64,000 bases of DNA, taken from assembly GCA_900319275.1 (NCBI GenBank), contig ONNS01000007.1, positions 24,753 through 88,752 of the forward strand. The letters are read 5' to 3'. Below the pieces are notes generated by a model that was not told the DNA's origin, did not search any database, and worked only from the letters and a program-made list of their open reading frames with translations. Numbering within the stretch: the first letter of the stretch is position 1; each line of letters begins with the position of its first letter. The position numbers and the translations under genes were made by a program. The DNA comes from an uncultured Eubacteriales bacterium. Lineage in GTDB: Bacteria > Bacillota > Clostridia > Oscillospirales > Oscillospiraceae. Of this stretch, positions 42,377 to 51,235 are shown one piece after another.

Positions 42377-43348
42377 ATGGAGCACAAACAATTTGATGTC
42401 GCCGCACTCGGCGAGCTGCTGATCGACTTTACACAAAACGGGCTGAGCGAGCAGGGCAACCTTCTCTTTGAGGCCAACCCCGGCGGCGCGCCGGCCAACG
42501 TCCTCGCGATGCTGCAGAAGCTTGGCAAGCACACGGCCTTCCTCGGCAAGGTCGGTGTGGATGCCTTCGGTGACACGCTGTGCAAAACCGTCGCCGACGC
42601 CGGCGTCGACATCGGCGGTCTGCGCCGCGACAGCGAGGTACACACCACGCTGGCCGTCGTACACACCTTCCCCGGCGGCGACCGCGATTTCAGCTTCTAC
42701 CGCAAGCCCGGCGCCGACATGATGCTGCGCGCCGACGAGCTGGAAGAGGATGTTCTGAAAAACGCGAAAATCTTCCACTTCGGTACGCTGTCGCTGACCG
42801 ACGAGCCGGTCCGCTCCGCCACGGTGCGCGCCTATGAGCTTGCCAAGGCGGCTGGCGCGCTGATCTCCTTTGACCCCAACCTGCGCGAGCCGCTGTGGAA
42901 CACGCTGGACGACGCGCGCAAGGCCATTGTCTGGGGCCTGCAGCGCAGCGACATTGTGAAGATTTCCGACAACGAGATCGAATTCATGACCGGCGAGACC
43001 GACTTTGACAAGGGCGCGGCCAAGCTGCTCGCTGAATATCCGAACATCCGGCTGCTCGACGTCACGGCCGGAGCGGGCGGCAGCTACAGCTATTACAAGG
43101 GCCTGCGCGCCTTCGAGCCCGCCTGCAAGCGCGGCGGCGTCATCGAGACCACTGGCGCCGGCGATACCTTCTGCGCGAGCGTGCTGAACTTCGTGCTGGA
43201 GCACGGGCTGGACGCGCTCGACGAGCAGAAGCTCCACGAGATGCTGCGCTTTGCCAACACGGCGGCCTACATCGTCACCACCAAGAAGGGCGCGATCCGC
43301 GCCATGCCTTCGCGCGAGCAGGTCGAGGCACTGCTGGCCGAGGAATAA
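42377..43348 (+). CDS. PfkB-family fructokinase
   Basis: 323-aa ribokinase-fold sugar kinase expected to make fructose 6-phosphate. N-terminal ALGELLIDFTQNG, substrate-binding NPGGAPANVLAML, and C-terminal ATP motif TTGAGDTFCAS are those of bacterial fructokinases. It lies 142 bases after the amylosucrase gene; the gap holds a half-repeat CCTTCCCCTCAAGGGGAAGC and AT-rich sequence, but no strong terminator, so co-expression is likely. Ribosome site AAGGGGA. Confidence 0.92.
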   Translation: MEHKQFDVAALGELLIDFTQNGLSEQGNLLFEANPGGAPANVLAMLQKLGKHTAFLGKVGVDAFGDTLCKTVADAGVDIGGLRRDSEVHTTLAVVHTFPGGDRDFSFYRKPGADMMLRADELEEDVLKNAKIFHFGTLSLTDEPVRSATVRAYELAKAAGALISFDPNLREPLWNTLDDARKAIVWGLQRSDIVKISDNEIEFMTGETDFDKGAAKLLAEYPNIRLLDVTAGAGGSYSYYKGLRAFEPACKRGGVIETTGAGDTFCASVLNFVLEHGLDALDEQKLHEMLRFANTAAYIVTTKKGAIRAMPSREQVEALLAEE

Positions 43349-43368
43349 TCACGCACATTTTCAGAAAA

Positions 43369-43420
43369 AGGAAAGCAGAGCCTGTCGCTCCGTGCATGGA
43401 GCGGCAGGCTCTGCTTTCCT
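43369..43420 (+). terminator. Long terminator-like hairpin after fructokinase
   Basis: 23 paired positions (one G-T) starting AGGAAAGCAGAGCC and ending GGCTCTGCTTTCCT, with a six-base loop GTGCAT. An A-run precedes it but no T-run follows, so it may block the opposite strand or protect the 3' end rather than terminate. Confidence 0.6.
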
Positions 43421-43459
43421 GTCAGAGAAAGAGCAGCTCTGCGCTGCAATTGCCTCTTT

Positions 43460-43475
43460 AATTCCTATCGGAATT
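43460..43475 (+). promoter_or_regulatory. Palindromic operator in the Rrf2 gene promoter
   Basis: AATTCC, TATC, GGAATT: a 6-4-6 palindrome just upstream of a TATATT -10 box (43480-43485) for the Rrf2 gene. Rrf2 proteins of the IscR/CymR type bind sites of this kind, so autoregulation is likely. Confidence 0.6.
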
Positions 43476-43522
43476 GTGGTATATTGTTAAGAAGAGAGAA
43501 ATAATTCGCAGGAGGCCGCGAG

Positions 43523-43942
43523 ATGAATGTGACGAGCAAGGGGCGCTACGCGCTGCAGGTGATGGTCGATCTGGCGCAGCAGCCGCCGGAGAATTATGTG
43601 TCGCTGAAAACGATCTCCGAGCGGCAGGGGATTTCGATGAAATACCTCGAGTGCATTGTCGGGCAACTCAAAAAAGCGCAGCTGCTGGACGCTGCGCGCG
43701 GCAAGGAGGGCGGCTACCGGCTCAACCGCAGCCCCGAGGGCTATACCGTATGGGAGATCCTCGCGTGCCTGGAGGATAACCTGGCTCCGGTCTCGTGCAT
43801 CCGCGAGGACGGAGAGGTGCTCTGCGAGCGGGCGAAGGTCTGCATCACACTGCCGATGTGGCGCGAACTCGACGAACTCACGAACCGCTATCTCTCCGCG
43901 GTGACGCTGCAGGATCTGCTGACAGGGGAGCGCTGGCACTGA
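43523..43942 (+). CDS. IscR-like Rrf2-family transcription regulator
   Basis: 139-aa winged-helix regulator of the Rrf2 family. Start MNVTSKGRYALQVMVDLAQ and the wing motif ARGKEGGYRL are characteristic. Three cysteines C92, C101 and C107 in SCIREDGEVLCERAKVC correspond to the Fe-S ligands of IscR; CymR-type members lack them. It is therefore expected to sense Fe-S status. A cysteine desulfurase exists far away at the left of the window, but no isc gene follows this regulator. A palindrome upstream is a candidate operator. Confidence 0.9.
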   Translation: MNVTSKGRYALQVMVDLAQQPPENYVSLKTISERQGISMKYLECIVGQLKKAQLLDAARGKEGGYRLNRSPEGYTVWEILACLEDNLAPVSCIREDGEVLCERAKVCITLPMWRELDELTNRYLSAVTLQDLLTGERWH

Positions 43943-43968
43943 ATAAAGGGGCTGTAAAATGCTGGCGT

Positions 43969-44108
43969 GTAGGGGCTGACGCCCTCGGCAGCCCGGCAGG
44001 ATAATTCTCAGAAAACAGCGATGTTGGGCAAATTCGGCAGTGCGAATTTGCCCAACATTTTACGTATCATGTGCATTTCTGCGCCCGGGCGGCTAATAGC
44101 CGCCCTAC
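43969..44108. repeat. 140-bp MITE-like element related to 27201-27350
   Basis: Left end GTAGGGGCTGACGCCCTCGG, right end GCCGCCCTAC with CCCGGGCGGC before it. Inside is a perfect hairpin ATGTTGGGCAAATTCG/CGAATTTGCCCAACAT (44021-44058). Located between the Rrf2 gene and the converging degV. Confidence 0.75.
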
Positions 44109-44150
44109 GTTGTGAGGGGAGAAAACCGATTTCTTCCAGGCCCGATTGTG

Positions 44151-45023
44151 CTACTTCCGCCGTGTCGCAAAGTGGATGATCGCCATCATATCCGGCCCCG
44201 TGTGCGAGCCAATGACCGGGCACAGACCGGTGACGCGGATCGTCAGTTCCGGGTGCTTTTCCTGTATCTGGGCTCTGAGCTCCTCGGCCTGTTCCGGAAC
44301 GTCAGCGTGGCAGATGTAGGCGAGCTTCGGCTCGCTGGGATCGTAGGTCTCCTCAAAGCGGCGCGGCAGCTCGGCGGCGGCCTGCTTGTTGCCGCGGGCC
44401 TTGGCGATCGTATCAAGCCCGCCCTCGGCGTTGATGCAGAGAATCGGCTTGATCTGCAATGCCGAGCCGAACACGGCCGCCGCGGCAGACACACGTCCCC
44501 CGCGCAGCAGATAGAAGAGATCCTGCACCTTGAACCAATAGCTGATATGTCCGGCGTGCTCGCACAGCCAGGCGGCGTTTTCGCTCAGAGACATACCCTG
44601 CCTGCGATTTTCGGCCGCGCATTCGGCCAGAATGCCCACGCCGCCGGTAGCGCCGAGCGTGTCCACCACTTCGATCTGCACGTTATCGTACTGCTCTTTC
44701 AGATCCTGTACGGCGCTGAGTGCCGACTGATAGGTCGTGCTCAGACCGCTTGAGAGGCACAGCACCAGCAGCGGTGTGCCGGCCTTGACGTATTCACGGA
44801 AGATGCCGAAATACTCAAACGGCGTCACCTGGCTGGTCTGGGTTTTCACCTTGTTGCGCAGCGCCTCGTAAAAGTTGTGGCATTCCGCGTCGTTCTGCGG
44901 CTTTTCGCATTTGATATGCTGCTCGCCCAGGTCGTAGGGCATCGGGATAAACTCAATCCCGTCCTGCTCCGCCGCGGCGAGATCGATGTCGATCGACATA
45001 TCCGAGAGAATTTTATAGTCCAT
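44151..45023 (-). CDS. DegV family fatty acid-binding protein
   Basis: 290-aa DegV protein. The start MDYKILSDMSIDIDL and the pattern PLLVLCLSSGLSTTYQSA (with the SSGLS fatty-acid head-group loop) are typical, as is the C-terminal GPVIGSHTGPDM-like segment, read here as LCPVIGSHTGPDMMAI. Family members bind fatty acids and hand them to FakA kinase; no FakA gene is in the window. Single gene on the minus strand. Confidence 0.92.
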   Translation of the reverse strand: MDYKILSDMSIDIDLAAAEQDGIEFIPMPYDLGEQHIKCEKPQNDAECHNFYEALRNKVKTQTSQVTPFEYFGIFREYVKAGTPLLVLCLSSGLSTTYQSALSAVQDLKEQYDNVQIEVVDTLGATGGVGILAECAAENRRQGMSLSENAAWLCEHAGHISYWFKVQDLFYLLRGGRVSAAAAVFGSALQIKPILCINAEGGLDTIAKARGNKQAAAELPRRFEETYDPSEPKLAYICHADVPEQAEELRAQIQEKHPELTIRVTGLCPVIGSHTGPDMMAIIHFATRRK

Positions 45024-45116
45024 GACAGTCCTCGTCTTTTTAATAGTATGTATTACTACATTCTGGAATTATACTGGATAATAGCGGAAACTGCAAGTAT
45101 GAAATAGCGGAAATAC

Positions 45117-45150
45117 AAAATGCGTAAAGGTTTTGTCCTTTACGCATTTT
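45117..45150. terminator. Terminator after the rhodanese-chagasin gene
   Basis: AAAATGCGTAAAGG/CCTTTACGCATTTT, 14-bp stem with runs of A/T on both sides; on the minus strand it follows the stop at 45166. Confidence 0.85.
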
Positions 45151-45165
45151 TCGTTGAATCCAGTA

Positions 45166-45897
45166 TCAGTAGAGCTTCACCGCGGCGCCATAGCCACTCT
45201 CCGGATCATCGGCGCCGCCGTCTGCAGAGAGCGTGATGTGATAGTCCTCAGAGACCGTAAAGGTGTAGCTGAGCACGCGGGCGGCCTCGCCGTCCTCCCA
45301 GGGGCGGGCATAGCGGAAGCTCACCTGCGCCGTGCCGGCGTGCGTCGGCGTCAGAACAAAGGTCTGCCAGCCGCCGGAGCCGCTCACAGGCGCGGTCTGC
45401 GGCCGGGACACATAGCAGTCCCGGACGGCAAAAAGCTCGCTGTCCTGGGCCGCCTCCCAGCGAAAGCCGGTCGTCGGGTTGGATGCCAGCGTCACCGCAA
45501 CAGCCTGGCCGGGCACGACCTCGCCGGTCCAGGCGTTGATCCCGCCGAACTCATAGATGTTCGAATACCCCATCGCTGCAAGCTTTTCCGCAGCCTGCTT
45601 CGAGCGGTTTCCGCTGCGGCAGTAGACGAGAACGGTCTGGCTGAGGTTCGGCAGCTCCTCCGGCTGCTCGGTGGTGATGCTTTCATTGGGAATGCAGATC
45701 GCGCCGGGGATGTGTCCGCTCTCATATTCGTCGATGCGGCGCACGTCCACGATCAGTGGGCTGTCGTCTCCGGCCATCATCGCGCTGGCCGTCTTCTGGT
45801 CGATCTGCTGATAGCTGTTCCTCGCCGTCGGCTGCTCACTCGCCGTGCAGCCGGACAGGAGCAGGGCAAACGCAAGCAGCATGCCAGTCATCCTCAT
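45166..45897 (-). CDS. Lipoprotein with rhodanese domain fused to a chagasin-like (I42) inhibitor domain
   Basis: 243-aa predicted lipoprotein. Signal sequence with lipobox LLSGC (Cys17). Rhodanese domain at about residues 28-128: LIVDVRRIDEYESGHIPGA and active-site loop with Cys93 in VYCRSGNRSK. Directly after it, at about 130-225, all three chagasin loops are present: NPTTGF (140-145), GSGGW (173-177) and RPWE (198-201). Chagasin-family (I42) proteins inhibit papain-like cysteine proteases. The combination on one exported lipoprotein is unusual. It is followed by a terminator and preceded by tex on the same strand. Confidence 0.85.
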   Translation of the reverse strand: MRMTGMLLAFALLLSGCTASEQPTARNSYQQIDQKTASAMMAGDDSPLIVDVRRIDEYESGHIPGAICIPNESITTEQPEELPNLSQTVLVYCRSGNRSKQAAEKLAAMGYSNIYEFGGINAWTGEVVPGQAVAVTLASNPTTGFRWEAAQDSELFAVRDCYVSRPQTAPVSGSGGWQTFVLTPTHAGTAQVSFRYARPWEDGEAARVLSYTFTVSEDYHITLSADGGADDPESGYGAAVKLY

Positions 45898-45912
45898 GGG
45901 GCGGACCTCCTG

Positions 45913-48201
45913 TCAGTTGGCTTTGAATTTCGCCTGCAGCTTTGCCAGTGCGTCGTCCATGTTGAACTTGGGCTTGGGCGGCTGCGCGCTGCGCTGCGGG
46001 CGGCTTAGGGCATTCTTATCGCCGCGGTTGGATTTTCCGCCGCTGTGGCGTTTCTTATTGCGCTCCTTAAGCTGCTCGGGCGGCAGCAGGGACAGGGAGA
46101 TGCGGCCGCGCTCAGCGTCGATCTCATGTACCCAGACGTCCACAATATCGCCGACAGAGACAATATCCATCGGCGTGACGTTGCGGCGCTCGGACATGCG
46201 CGAGACGTGCACCAGCCCGTCGTCGTGCAGACCGATATCGACAAAGGCACCGAAATCGACCACGTTGCGCACCGTGCCGGAGAGCTTGTCGCCGACATGC
46301 AGATCGCTGATATCCAGAATGTCGCTGCGCAGCAGCGCACCGTCGAACTGCTCGCGGTAGTCGCGCAGCGGCTGGCGGATCGCGTCCTCAATGTCGCTGA
46401 GCGTATAGGCGTCGATGCCGAGATTCTTTGTCTTATCCGCAGGGAAGGAGATGTCGGCCTCGCCGAGTGCGGAGATGCCGCAGGCGGCCATCAGCGTGCG
46501 TGCGGCCTCGTAGCTCTCGGGGTGGATCGAGGTCTGGTCGAGCGGCTCGTCGCCGTCGGTGATACGCAGGAAGCCCGCGCACTGCTTGAAGGCCTTGGGG
46601 CCGAGCCGCTTGACCTTCAGCAGCTGCTGGCGGTTCGAAAAGCGGCCGTTTTCGTTGCGGTAATTGACGATCTCGCCGGCAATGGCCGCGTTCAGGCCGG
46701 AGATGTGAGTCAGCAGCTCACTCGAAGCGGTGTTCAGATCGGCGCCGGTACGGTTGACACACTTCATCACGGCCTCATCAAGACGCTCGGAGAGCGCCTT
46801 CTGCGGCAGGTCGTGCTGGTACTGGCCGACACCGATGGACTTCGGGTCGATTTTGATGAGCTCGGCCAGCGGGTCTAACAGGCGGCGCGCGATCGAAACG
46901 GCAGAGCGCTCCTCAACGGGCATGTCGGGAAACTCCTTGCGGGCGGCCTCCTGGGCCGACCAGACCGAGGCGCCGGCCTCGCTGACGATGGCGTAGCTGA
47001 CGTCCAGGGAGTTCTCACGGATCAGCTCGGCGATCAGCTGTTCGCTCTCACGGCTGGCCGTGCCGTTGCCGATGGCAATGATCTTGACGCCGTAGCGGCG
47101 GATCAGACTCAGCAGCTTCTGTTTGGCGGGGTCGATGGCGGGCGCTTTCCCGCGGAAGGGGAAGATCTTGTCCACGGTCAGCATTCTTCCGGTGGCGTCG
47201 ATAACGGCAAGCTTGCAGCCGTTGAGGAAACCTGGATCGAAGCCCAGAATCACGCGGCCTGTGAGGGGCGGCTGCAGCAGCAGCTTTTCCAGGTTTTTCG
47301 AGAAGATTTCGATCGAAGCGGCCTGGGCGCGGTCGCTGAGCTCGTTGCGGATCTCGCGCTCGATCGAGGGGAAGAGCAGACGGTCGCAGCCGTCGGCGGC
47401 CGCGGTGCGCAGCTGCGGTTCGGCGATCGTGGCCTTGCCCTGCAGCAGGGCCTGTACGGCCTGCTCCTTCAGCCCCTCCTCGTCAAAGGCGAAGCTGACC
47501 GTGACGACCTTTTCCTTCTCGGCGCGGTCGAGCGCCATGACGCGGTGGTCGGCGATCGTGGAGAGACGCTCGGTGTAGTCGTAGTAGTTGCGGTAGACCT
47601 CTTTTTCGTCCACGGCGTCCTTCTTCTTTTTCGAGACGAGCGAGCCCTGCTTCACGATCGCGTCCTTGAAGGCCCAGCGCTGCTTGGCGTTGTCGCTGAC
47701 GACCTCGGCGATGATGTCGCGCGCGCCCTGCAGCGCGGCGGCCGTATCGGCGACGGATTCATTGATAAACTTCGCAGCCTCGGATTCAATGTCGCCCTCC
47801 TTGGGCAGAGTGAGCAGCCAGTCGGCCAGCGGCTGGAGCCCGGCCTTGACGGCGGCGGTGGCGCGGGTCTTTTTCTTCTGCATGTAGGGGCGGTAGATGT
47901 CCTCGACCTGGGAGAGCTTGGTGCAGCTATCGACGCTCTCGCGGATCTCGTCGGTCAGCTTGCCCTGCTCTTCGATCAGACGCAGCACGTCCTCCTTGCG
48001 CTCGGCAAGGCGTATCTCATAGTCGTACTGCTTCTGGATCGCAAGGATCTGTTCCTCGTCGAGTCCCTTGGTCTGCTCCTTGCGGTAGCGGGCGATAAAG
48101 GGGACCGTGTCCCCCTGGGCGAGCATGTCCAGCGTGTTGCGGACCTGCTGCTCGCCGATGTTCAGCTCTTTGGCAAGAGCCAGAATAATGTCATCGTTCA
48201 T
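45913..48201 (-). CDS. tex: Tex-family RNA-binding protein
   Basis: 762-aa Tex/YdcI protein. N-terminal helical Tex domain (ELNIGEQQVRNTLDMLAQGDTVPFIARYRKE), YqgF/RNase H-like domain starting VILGFDPGFLNGCKLAVID near residue 318, helix-hairpin-helix repeats around 500-560, and a C-terminal S1 domain (GDKLSGTVRNVVDFGAFVDIG) ending in a basic, Gly/Lys-rich tail. Thought to act on transcription and RNA in other bacteria. Good AAAGG site. Upstream of the rhodanese-chagasin gene with a 15-base gap, so the two may form one transcript. Confidence 0.92.
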   Translation of the reverse strand: MNDDIILALAKELNIGEQQVRNTLDMLAQGDTVPFIARYRKEQTKGLDEEQILAIQKQYDYEIRLAERKEDVLRLIEEQGKLTDEIRESVDSCTKLSQVEDIYRPYMQKKKTRATAAVKAGLQPLADWLLTLPKEGDIESEAAKFINESVADTAAALQGARDIIAEVVSDNAKQRWAFKDAIVKQGSLVSKKKKDAVDEKEVYRNYYDYTERLSTIADHRVMALDRAEKEKVVTVSFAFDEEGLKEQAVQALLQGKATIAEPQLRTAAADGCDRLLFPSIEREIRNELSDRAQAASIEIFSKNLEKLLLQPPLTGRVILGFDPGFLNGCKLAVIDATGRMLTVDKIFPFRGKAPAIDPAKQKLLSLIRRYGVKIIAIGNGTASRESEQLIAELIRENSLDVSYAIVSEAGASVWSAQEAARKEFPDMPVEERSAVSIARRLLDPLAELIKIDPKSIGVGQYQHDLPQKALSERLDEAVMKCVNRTGADLNTASSELLTHISGLNAAIAGEIVNYRNENGRFSNRQQLLKVKRLGPKAFKQCAGFLRITDGDEPLDQTSIHPESYEAARTLMAACGISALGEADISFPADKTKNLGIDAYTLSDIEDAIRQPLRDYREQFDGALLRSDILDISDLHVGDKLSGTVRNVVDFGAFVDIGLHDDGLVHVSRMSERRNVTPMDIVSVGDIVDVWVHEIDAERGRISLSLLPPEQLKERNKKRHSGGKSNRGDKNALSRPQRSAQPPKPKFNMDDALAKLQAKFKAN

Positions 48202-48282
48202 ATCTCAAATGCCTTTCTTTCACATCGTTTGTAAATTCTGTTGGGCATATCGGTTTTACGCAGCAAGGCCGAACGAAAGGAA

Positions 48283-48441
48283 TTGGCTTCCCCTGGAGGG
48301 GAAGCTGTCGCGGCGCGTGTCCGAGCGCGCCGTGACTGATGAGGTGTCAGCGTGTGTTTTTCTGCTTTGCCTGATCAGAGAGACCACCTCATCCGCCCCA
48401 GTGTGAGCACTGGGGCACCTTCCCCTCGAGGGGAAGGCATC
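48283..48441. repeat. REP-like intergenic repeat (CTTCCCC-GGGGAAG type)
   Basis: Left hairpin GGCTTCCCC/GGGGAAGC at 48286-48305; right hairpin CCTTCCCCTCGAGGGGAAGG at 48419-48438; between them a GCGCGTGTCCGAGCGCGC hairpin, the phrase ACTGATGAGGTGTCAG and CCCCAGTGTGAGCACTGGGG. Related halves are at 42271-42292 and 54018-54050. Rest of the tex-spoIIE gap (48442-48528) shows no gene. Confidence 0.7.
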
Positions 48442-48528
48442 TTGCCGTGCAAATCCAATATCTATAAAATTTATTTTACCATATTTCGGCCGGAAAGGCT
48501 ATACGGCATTGTGCACATATTCTCATCG

Positions 48529-50865
48529 TTATGCGCGCTGCTCGACGCGCACCGTCACGACGGTCATATCGTCCGAGGCACCGTAGTGCGCCTCGGCCTC
48601 GCGCAGTGTGCTGCGGGCGAGGGATTTCATATCGCCGTCGCTGCGCAGCAGCAGCTCCCGCAGCCAACTGTCCTCACTGTCAGAGACCACGCCGTCCGAA
48701 GCGATGACCGCCGTGCAGCCGGGCTTGAGACGCATCCGCACCACGTCGGGCGACACGCCGTCGCCGGTGTTCAGGCCCACGGCCAGCGTCTCGCCCTGAA
48801 TGCGGCGGATCTGCTGGCCCGAGCGGACAAAGCTCGGCGCGGCGCCGTATTTATAAAAGCAGGTCTCGCCCGTAAAGAGATTGACGCACATCAGATCGGC
48901 CGTCGCACAGCCCCAGTTGTCGCCGCCGCGCAGCAGCATGACGGAGTTTAGCAGCTTCATGGCTACAGCCGGCTCGAGACCCGAGCGCAGAAAGCGTTCA
49001 AGCAGTTGGACGACCTGGGCGCTGTCCTTCGCGGCCTCGTCGCCGGTCCCCATGCCGTCGGAGAGGATCACGCACAGCACGCCGTCCTCGGTTTTGAAAT
49101 AGCTGCCCTTGTCGCCGCTTGTGTGCTCGCCGTGCTTTTTCATCGCCGCAATCCCCACCGAGACCGCCAGCGGCTCGGCCTCGAGCAGCGAGAGCCGGAC
49201 GCAGCCTTCCTGCGGCTCGAGCGTCTGGCACAGCCGCACGCCCACGATCTCCGAGAGCTTCTCGAGATAGTCCGGCTCGTCCAGCAGCGGCGTCAGACGG
49301 CCGCTCTCGATCGTCATATGCAGCCGTCCGCTGCCGTCGCGGTAGACGGCCACCTCCGCGTCGATGTCGAGGCTGCGCAGGTAGCGATCGAGCCGCTGCT
49401 CGGCCAGGGCGTCGGCGCCGCTGAGACTGCCGAGCTCCTTTGACAGACGGCCGAGCAGCTCGGCCATGTCGCGGTACTGCCCCCAGGCGAGACTGCGGTT
49501 TTCGCGCAGACGGTTTTTCAGTTGGCGGCGGTAGGAGAGGCGGCGCAGCTCGTCGTTCACGGCATCGATGAAGGGCGGCAGATCGCTGCACTGGCGGCGG
49601 AAATAGCCCGGAAGATCCTCCAGCGTCAGACGGCCGTTTTTCACCATAGCCTGGCTTGCGTCGTTCATGGCCGAGAGTGTGTCTATATACTCACTGTTCC
49701 AGCAGCGGTTGCGCCCGACGCAGCGGATGCAGACCCGGTCGGCCGCGCGGTCGAAGACCTTGGCCAGATTTTCGTCGTTGGTCGGGGAATCAAGATTTTC
49801 CTGCACGGTCTCGTACAGAGCCTGATAGGCTTCGCTGAGAGAGCGCAGCCGGAGCGCGGCAAAGCGGCGAAGTCCCGTTTCACCGCTGCCGGTCTCACCG
49901 TTCGGCCGCAGCTGCGAGAGCATACTGACCCAACTGCCGGGCAGCACCAGAAAGCAAACCGAGGCGACAAAGCTTTCGATCATGGCCGGAAGAAAGAGCG
50001 AGCGATTCCAGGCACAGACGACGGCGAGCGCATGGCCGAGCACAAAGCTCAGTGTGAAGAAGAAGCGCCCGCATTTGCCGAAGAAGCCGGAGACGAGGCC
50101 GGAGAAGGCGTAGAGCATCGTAAAGTATACAAGATACGCACTTGGCGCGGCCAGATCCATCCCCATCCCGAGGATCGTCCCGACAGCGGCCCCGGCCGAC
50201 ATCCCACCCTTGCAGGCCGAGGCCATCAGCAGCAGCAAGGCCGCGATACGCCCGATCGACACCGTCTGAAACAGCACAAGGCGTGAGAGCGCCATCAGCA
50301 CAGCGCCGAGCAGCAGCGTCACGGCGAGCGAGCGGCGCTGTTCGTCAAAGGCGGTGCTGCGCGTACGCGGCGTGACGGCACAGCGGAAGAAATAGGCGCT
50401 GCCGAAGGCCAGTGCGACCTCCAGCGCCAGCTCCAGCACGAGCGGGGCTGTCTCCGCATAGACGGCGTAACCCGTCAGAAAGCCTGTCAGTGCCATCACG
50501 AGCGCAGCGGATGTGGGCATGAAGAGGGCGCTGTGCGCAAATTTCAGCTCCTGGAACACATAGCCCACCGTGAATACCAGCACCGAGGCCGCCACATAGC
50601 GGATGCCCCAGTCGATCCCGCCGCTGATGAGGTAGCCGAGCGCCGCGCCGATCAGCGCGCTCATGCCGCCAAGCCCCGCGCCCGAACAGGCTACCCATCC
50701 GAGTGCAAAGGGCGAGCCGCGCTCAAGCACTCTCGCCCAGGCCAGCGTGAAGCCCATCAGCAGCGAAAAACCGCAGCGCAGCGTCAGCTGCAGCTGCTTT
50801 TTTCCGTCATTTTCGAACAAGATCGCTTTCCAATCGCCAAGCCGCCCCGCATTCTCCTGATTCAT
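48529..50865 (-). CDS. spoIIE: Stage II sporulation protein E (PP2C phosphatase)
   Basis: 778-aa sporulation phosphatase that dephosphorylates SpoIIAA to release sigma-F in the forespore. The N-terminal third has about ten hydrophobic segments; a central region precedes a C-terminal PP2C domain with metal motifs VILSDGMGTGDEAAKDS and VIASDGVVSD and ending DDMTVVTVRVE. Central cysteines in CIRCVGRNRCW are typical of SpoIIE. The ATG at 50865 has GGGAGGGG 8 bases upstream. The open frame continues upstream through the element at 50884, but that part does not look like protein. Confidence 0.93.
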   Translation of the reverse strand: MNQENAGRLGDWKAILFENDGKKQLQLTLRCGFSLLMGFTLAWARVLERGSPFALGWVACSGAGLGGMSALIGAALGYLISGGIDWGIRYVAASVLVFTVGYVFQELKFAHSALFMPTSAALVMALTGFLTGYAVYAETAPLVLELALEVALAFGSAYFFRCAVTPRTRSTAFDEQRRSLAVTLLLGAVLMALSRLVLFQTVSIGRIAALLLLMASACKGGMSAGAAVGTILGMGMDLAAPSAYLVYFTMLYAFSGLVSGFFGKCGRFFFTLSFVLGHALAVVCAWNRSLFLPAMIESFVASVCFLVLPGSWVSMLSQLRPNGETGSGETGLRRFAALRLRSLSEAYQALYETVQENLDSPTNDENLAKVFDRAADRVCIRCVGRNRCWNSEYIDTLSAMNDASQAMVKNGRLTLEDLPGYFRRQCSDLPPFIDAVNDELRRLSYRRQLKNRLRENRSLAWGQYRDMAELLGRLSKELGSLSGADALAEQRLDRYLRSLDIDAEVAVYRDGSGRLHMTIESGRLTPLLDEPDYLEKLSEIVGVRLCQTLEPQEGCVRLSLLEAEPLAVSVGIAAMKKHGEHTSGDKGSYFKTEDGVLCVILSDGMGTGDEAAKDSAQVVQLLERFLRSGLEPAVAMKLLNSVMLLRGGDNWGCATADLMCVNLFTGETCFYKYGAAPSFVRSGQQIRRIQGETLAVGLNTGDGVSPDVVRMRLKPGCTAVIASDGVVSDSEDSWLRELLLRSDGDMKSLARSTLREAEAHYGASDDMTVVTVRVEQRA

Positions 50866-50883
50866 CAGAACCCCTCCCAGCGT

Positions 50884-51006
50884 AATTATACTGATACCTG
50901 ACAGAAAGCTCGGATTCTTTCCGGTCAGAATTGCGTCATGCGTCGTTGAAGCCCTTGACCATATATGTCCATTATGCTCTGCGGGCTTCGCCTCGCCTGA
51001 CACAAC
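50884..51006 (-). repeat. Upstream element copy 2 (before spoIIE)
   Basis: On the minus strand it starts TTGTGTCAGGCGAGGC, has CATAATGGACATATATGG, then GCAATTCTGACCGG, and ends 36 bases later with TATAAT, about 20 bases before spoIIE. Order and spacing match the element before yceD (11158-11388), without that copy's insert. The remaining gap to the ahcY promoter (51007-51235) has a GCCGCGCAGCGGC hairpin and no gene. Confidence 0.65.
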
Positions 51007-51235
51007 AAGGTGAATTGCCGCGCAGCGGCAAGAGAAGGCGGCCTGGGCCGTTCTGCCTCGGAAATCATTCTCGACCTTTCTATCAGATATCAGTATCAAA
51101 AGATAGGCCCAGTATACGGGCGGTGCGGAAAGAAGACAGTCATTTCACCGCTGTTGAAACCTGATTTTTACTGAGCGGAAATGATGGGTGAGGGGACTTG
51201 TGATTATGTCTCCGGGAATTATCCAAAAGCACGGA

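Noticed and set aside
50866-51099. N-terminal extension of SpoIIE
   Set aside because: It reads through a non-coding element shared with the yceD leader; the ATG at 50865 has a strong ribosome site and the family start.
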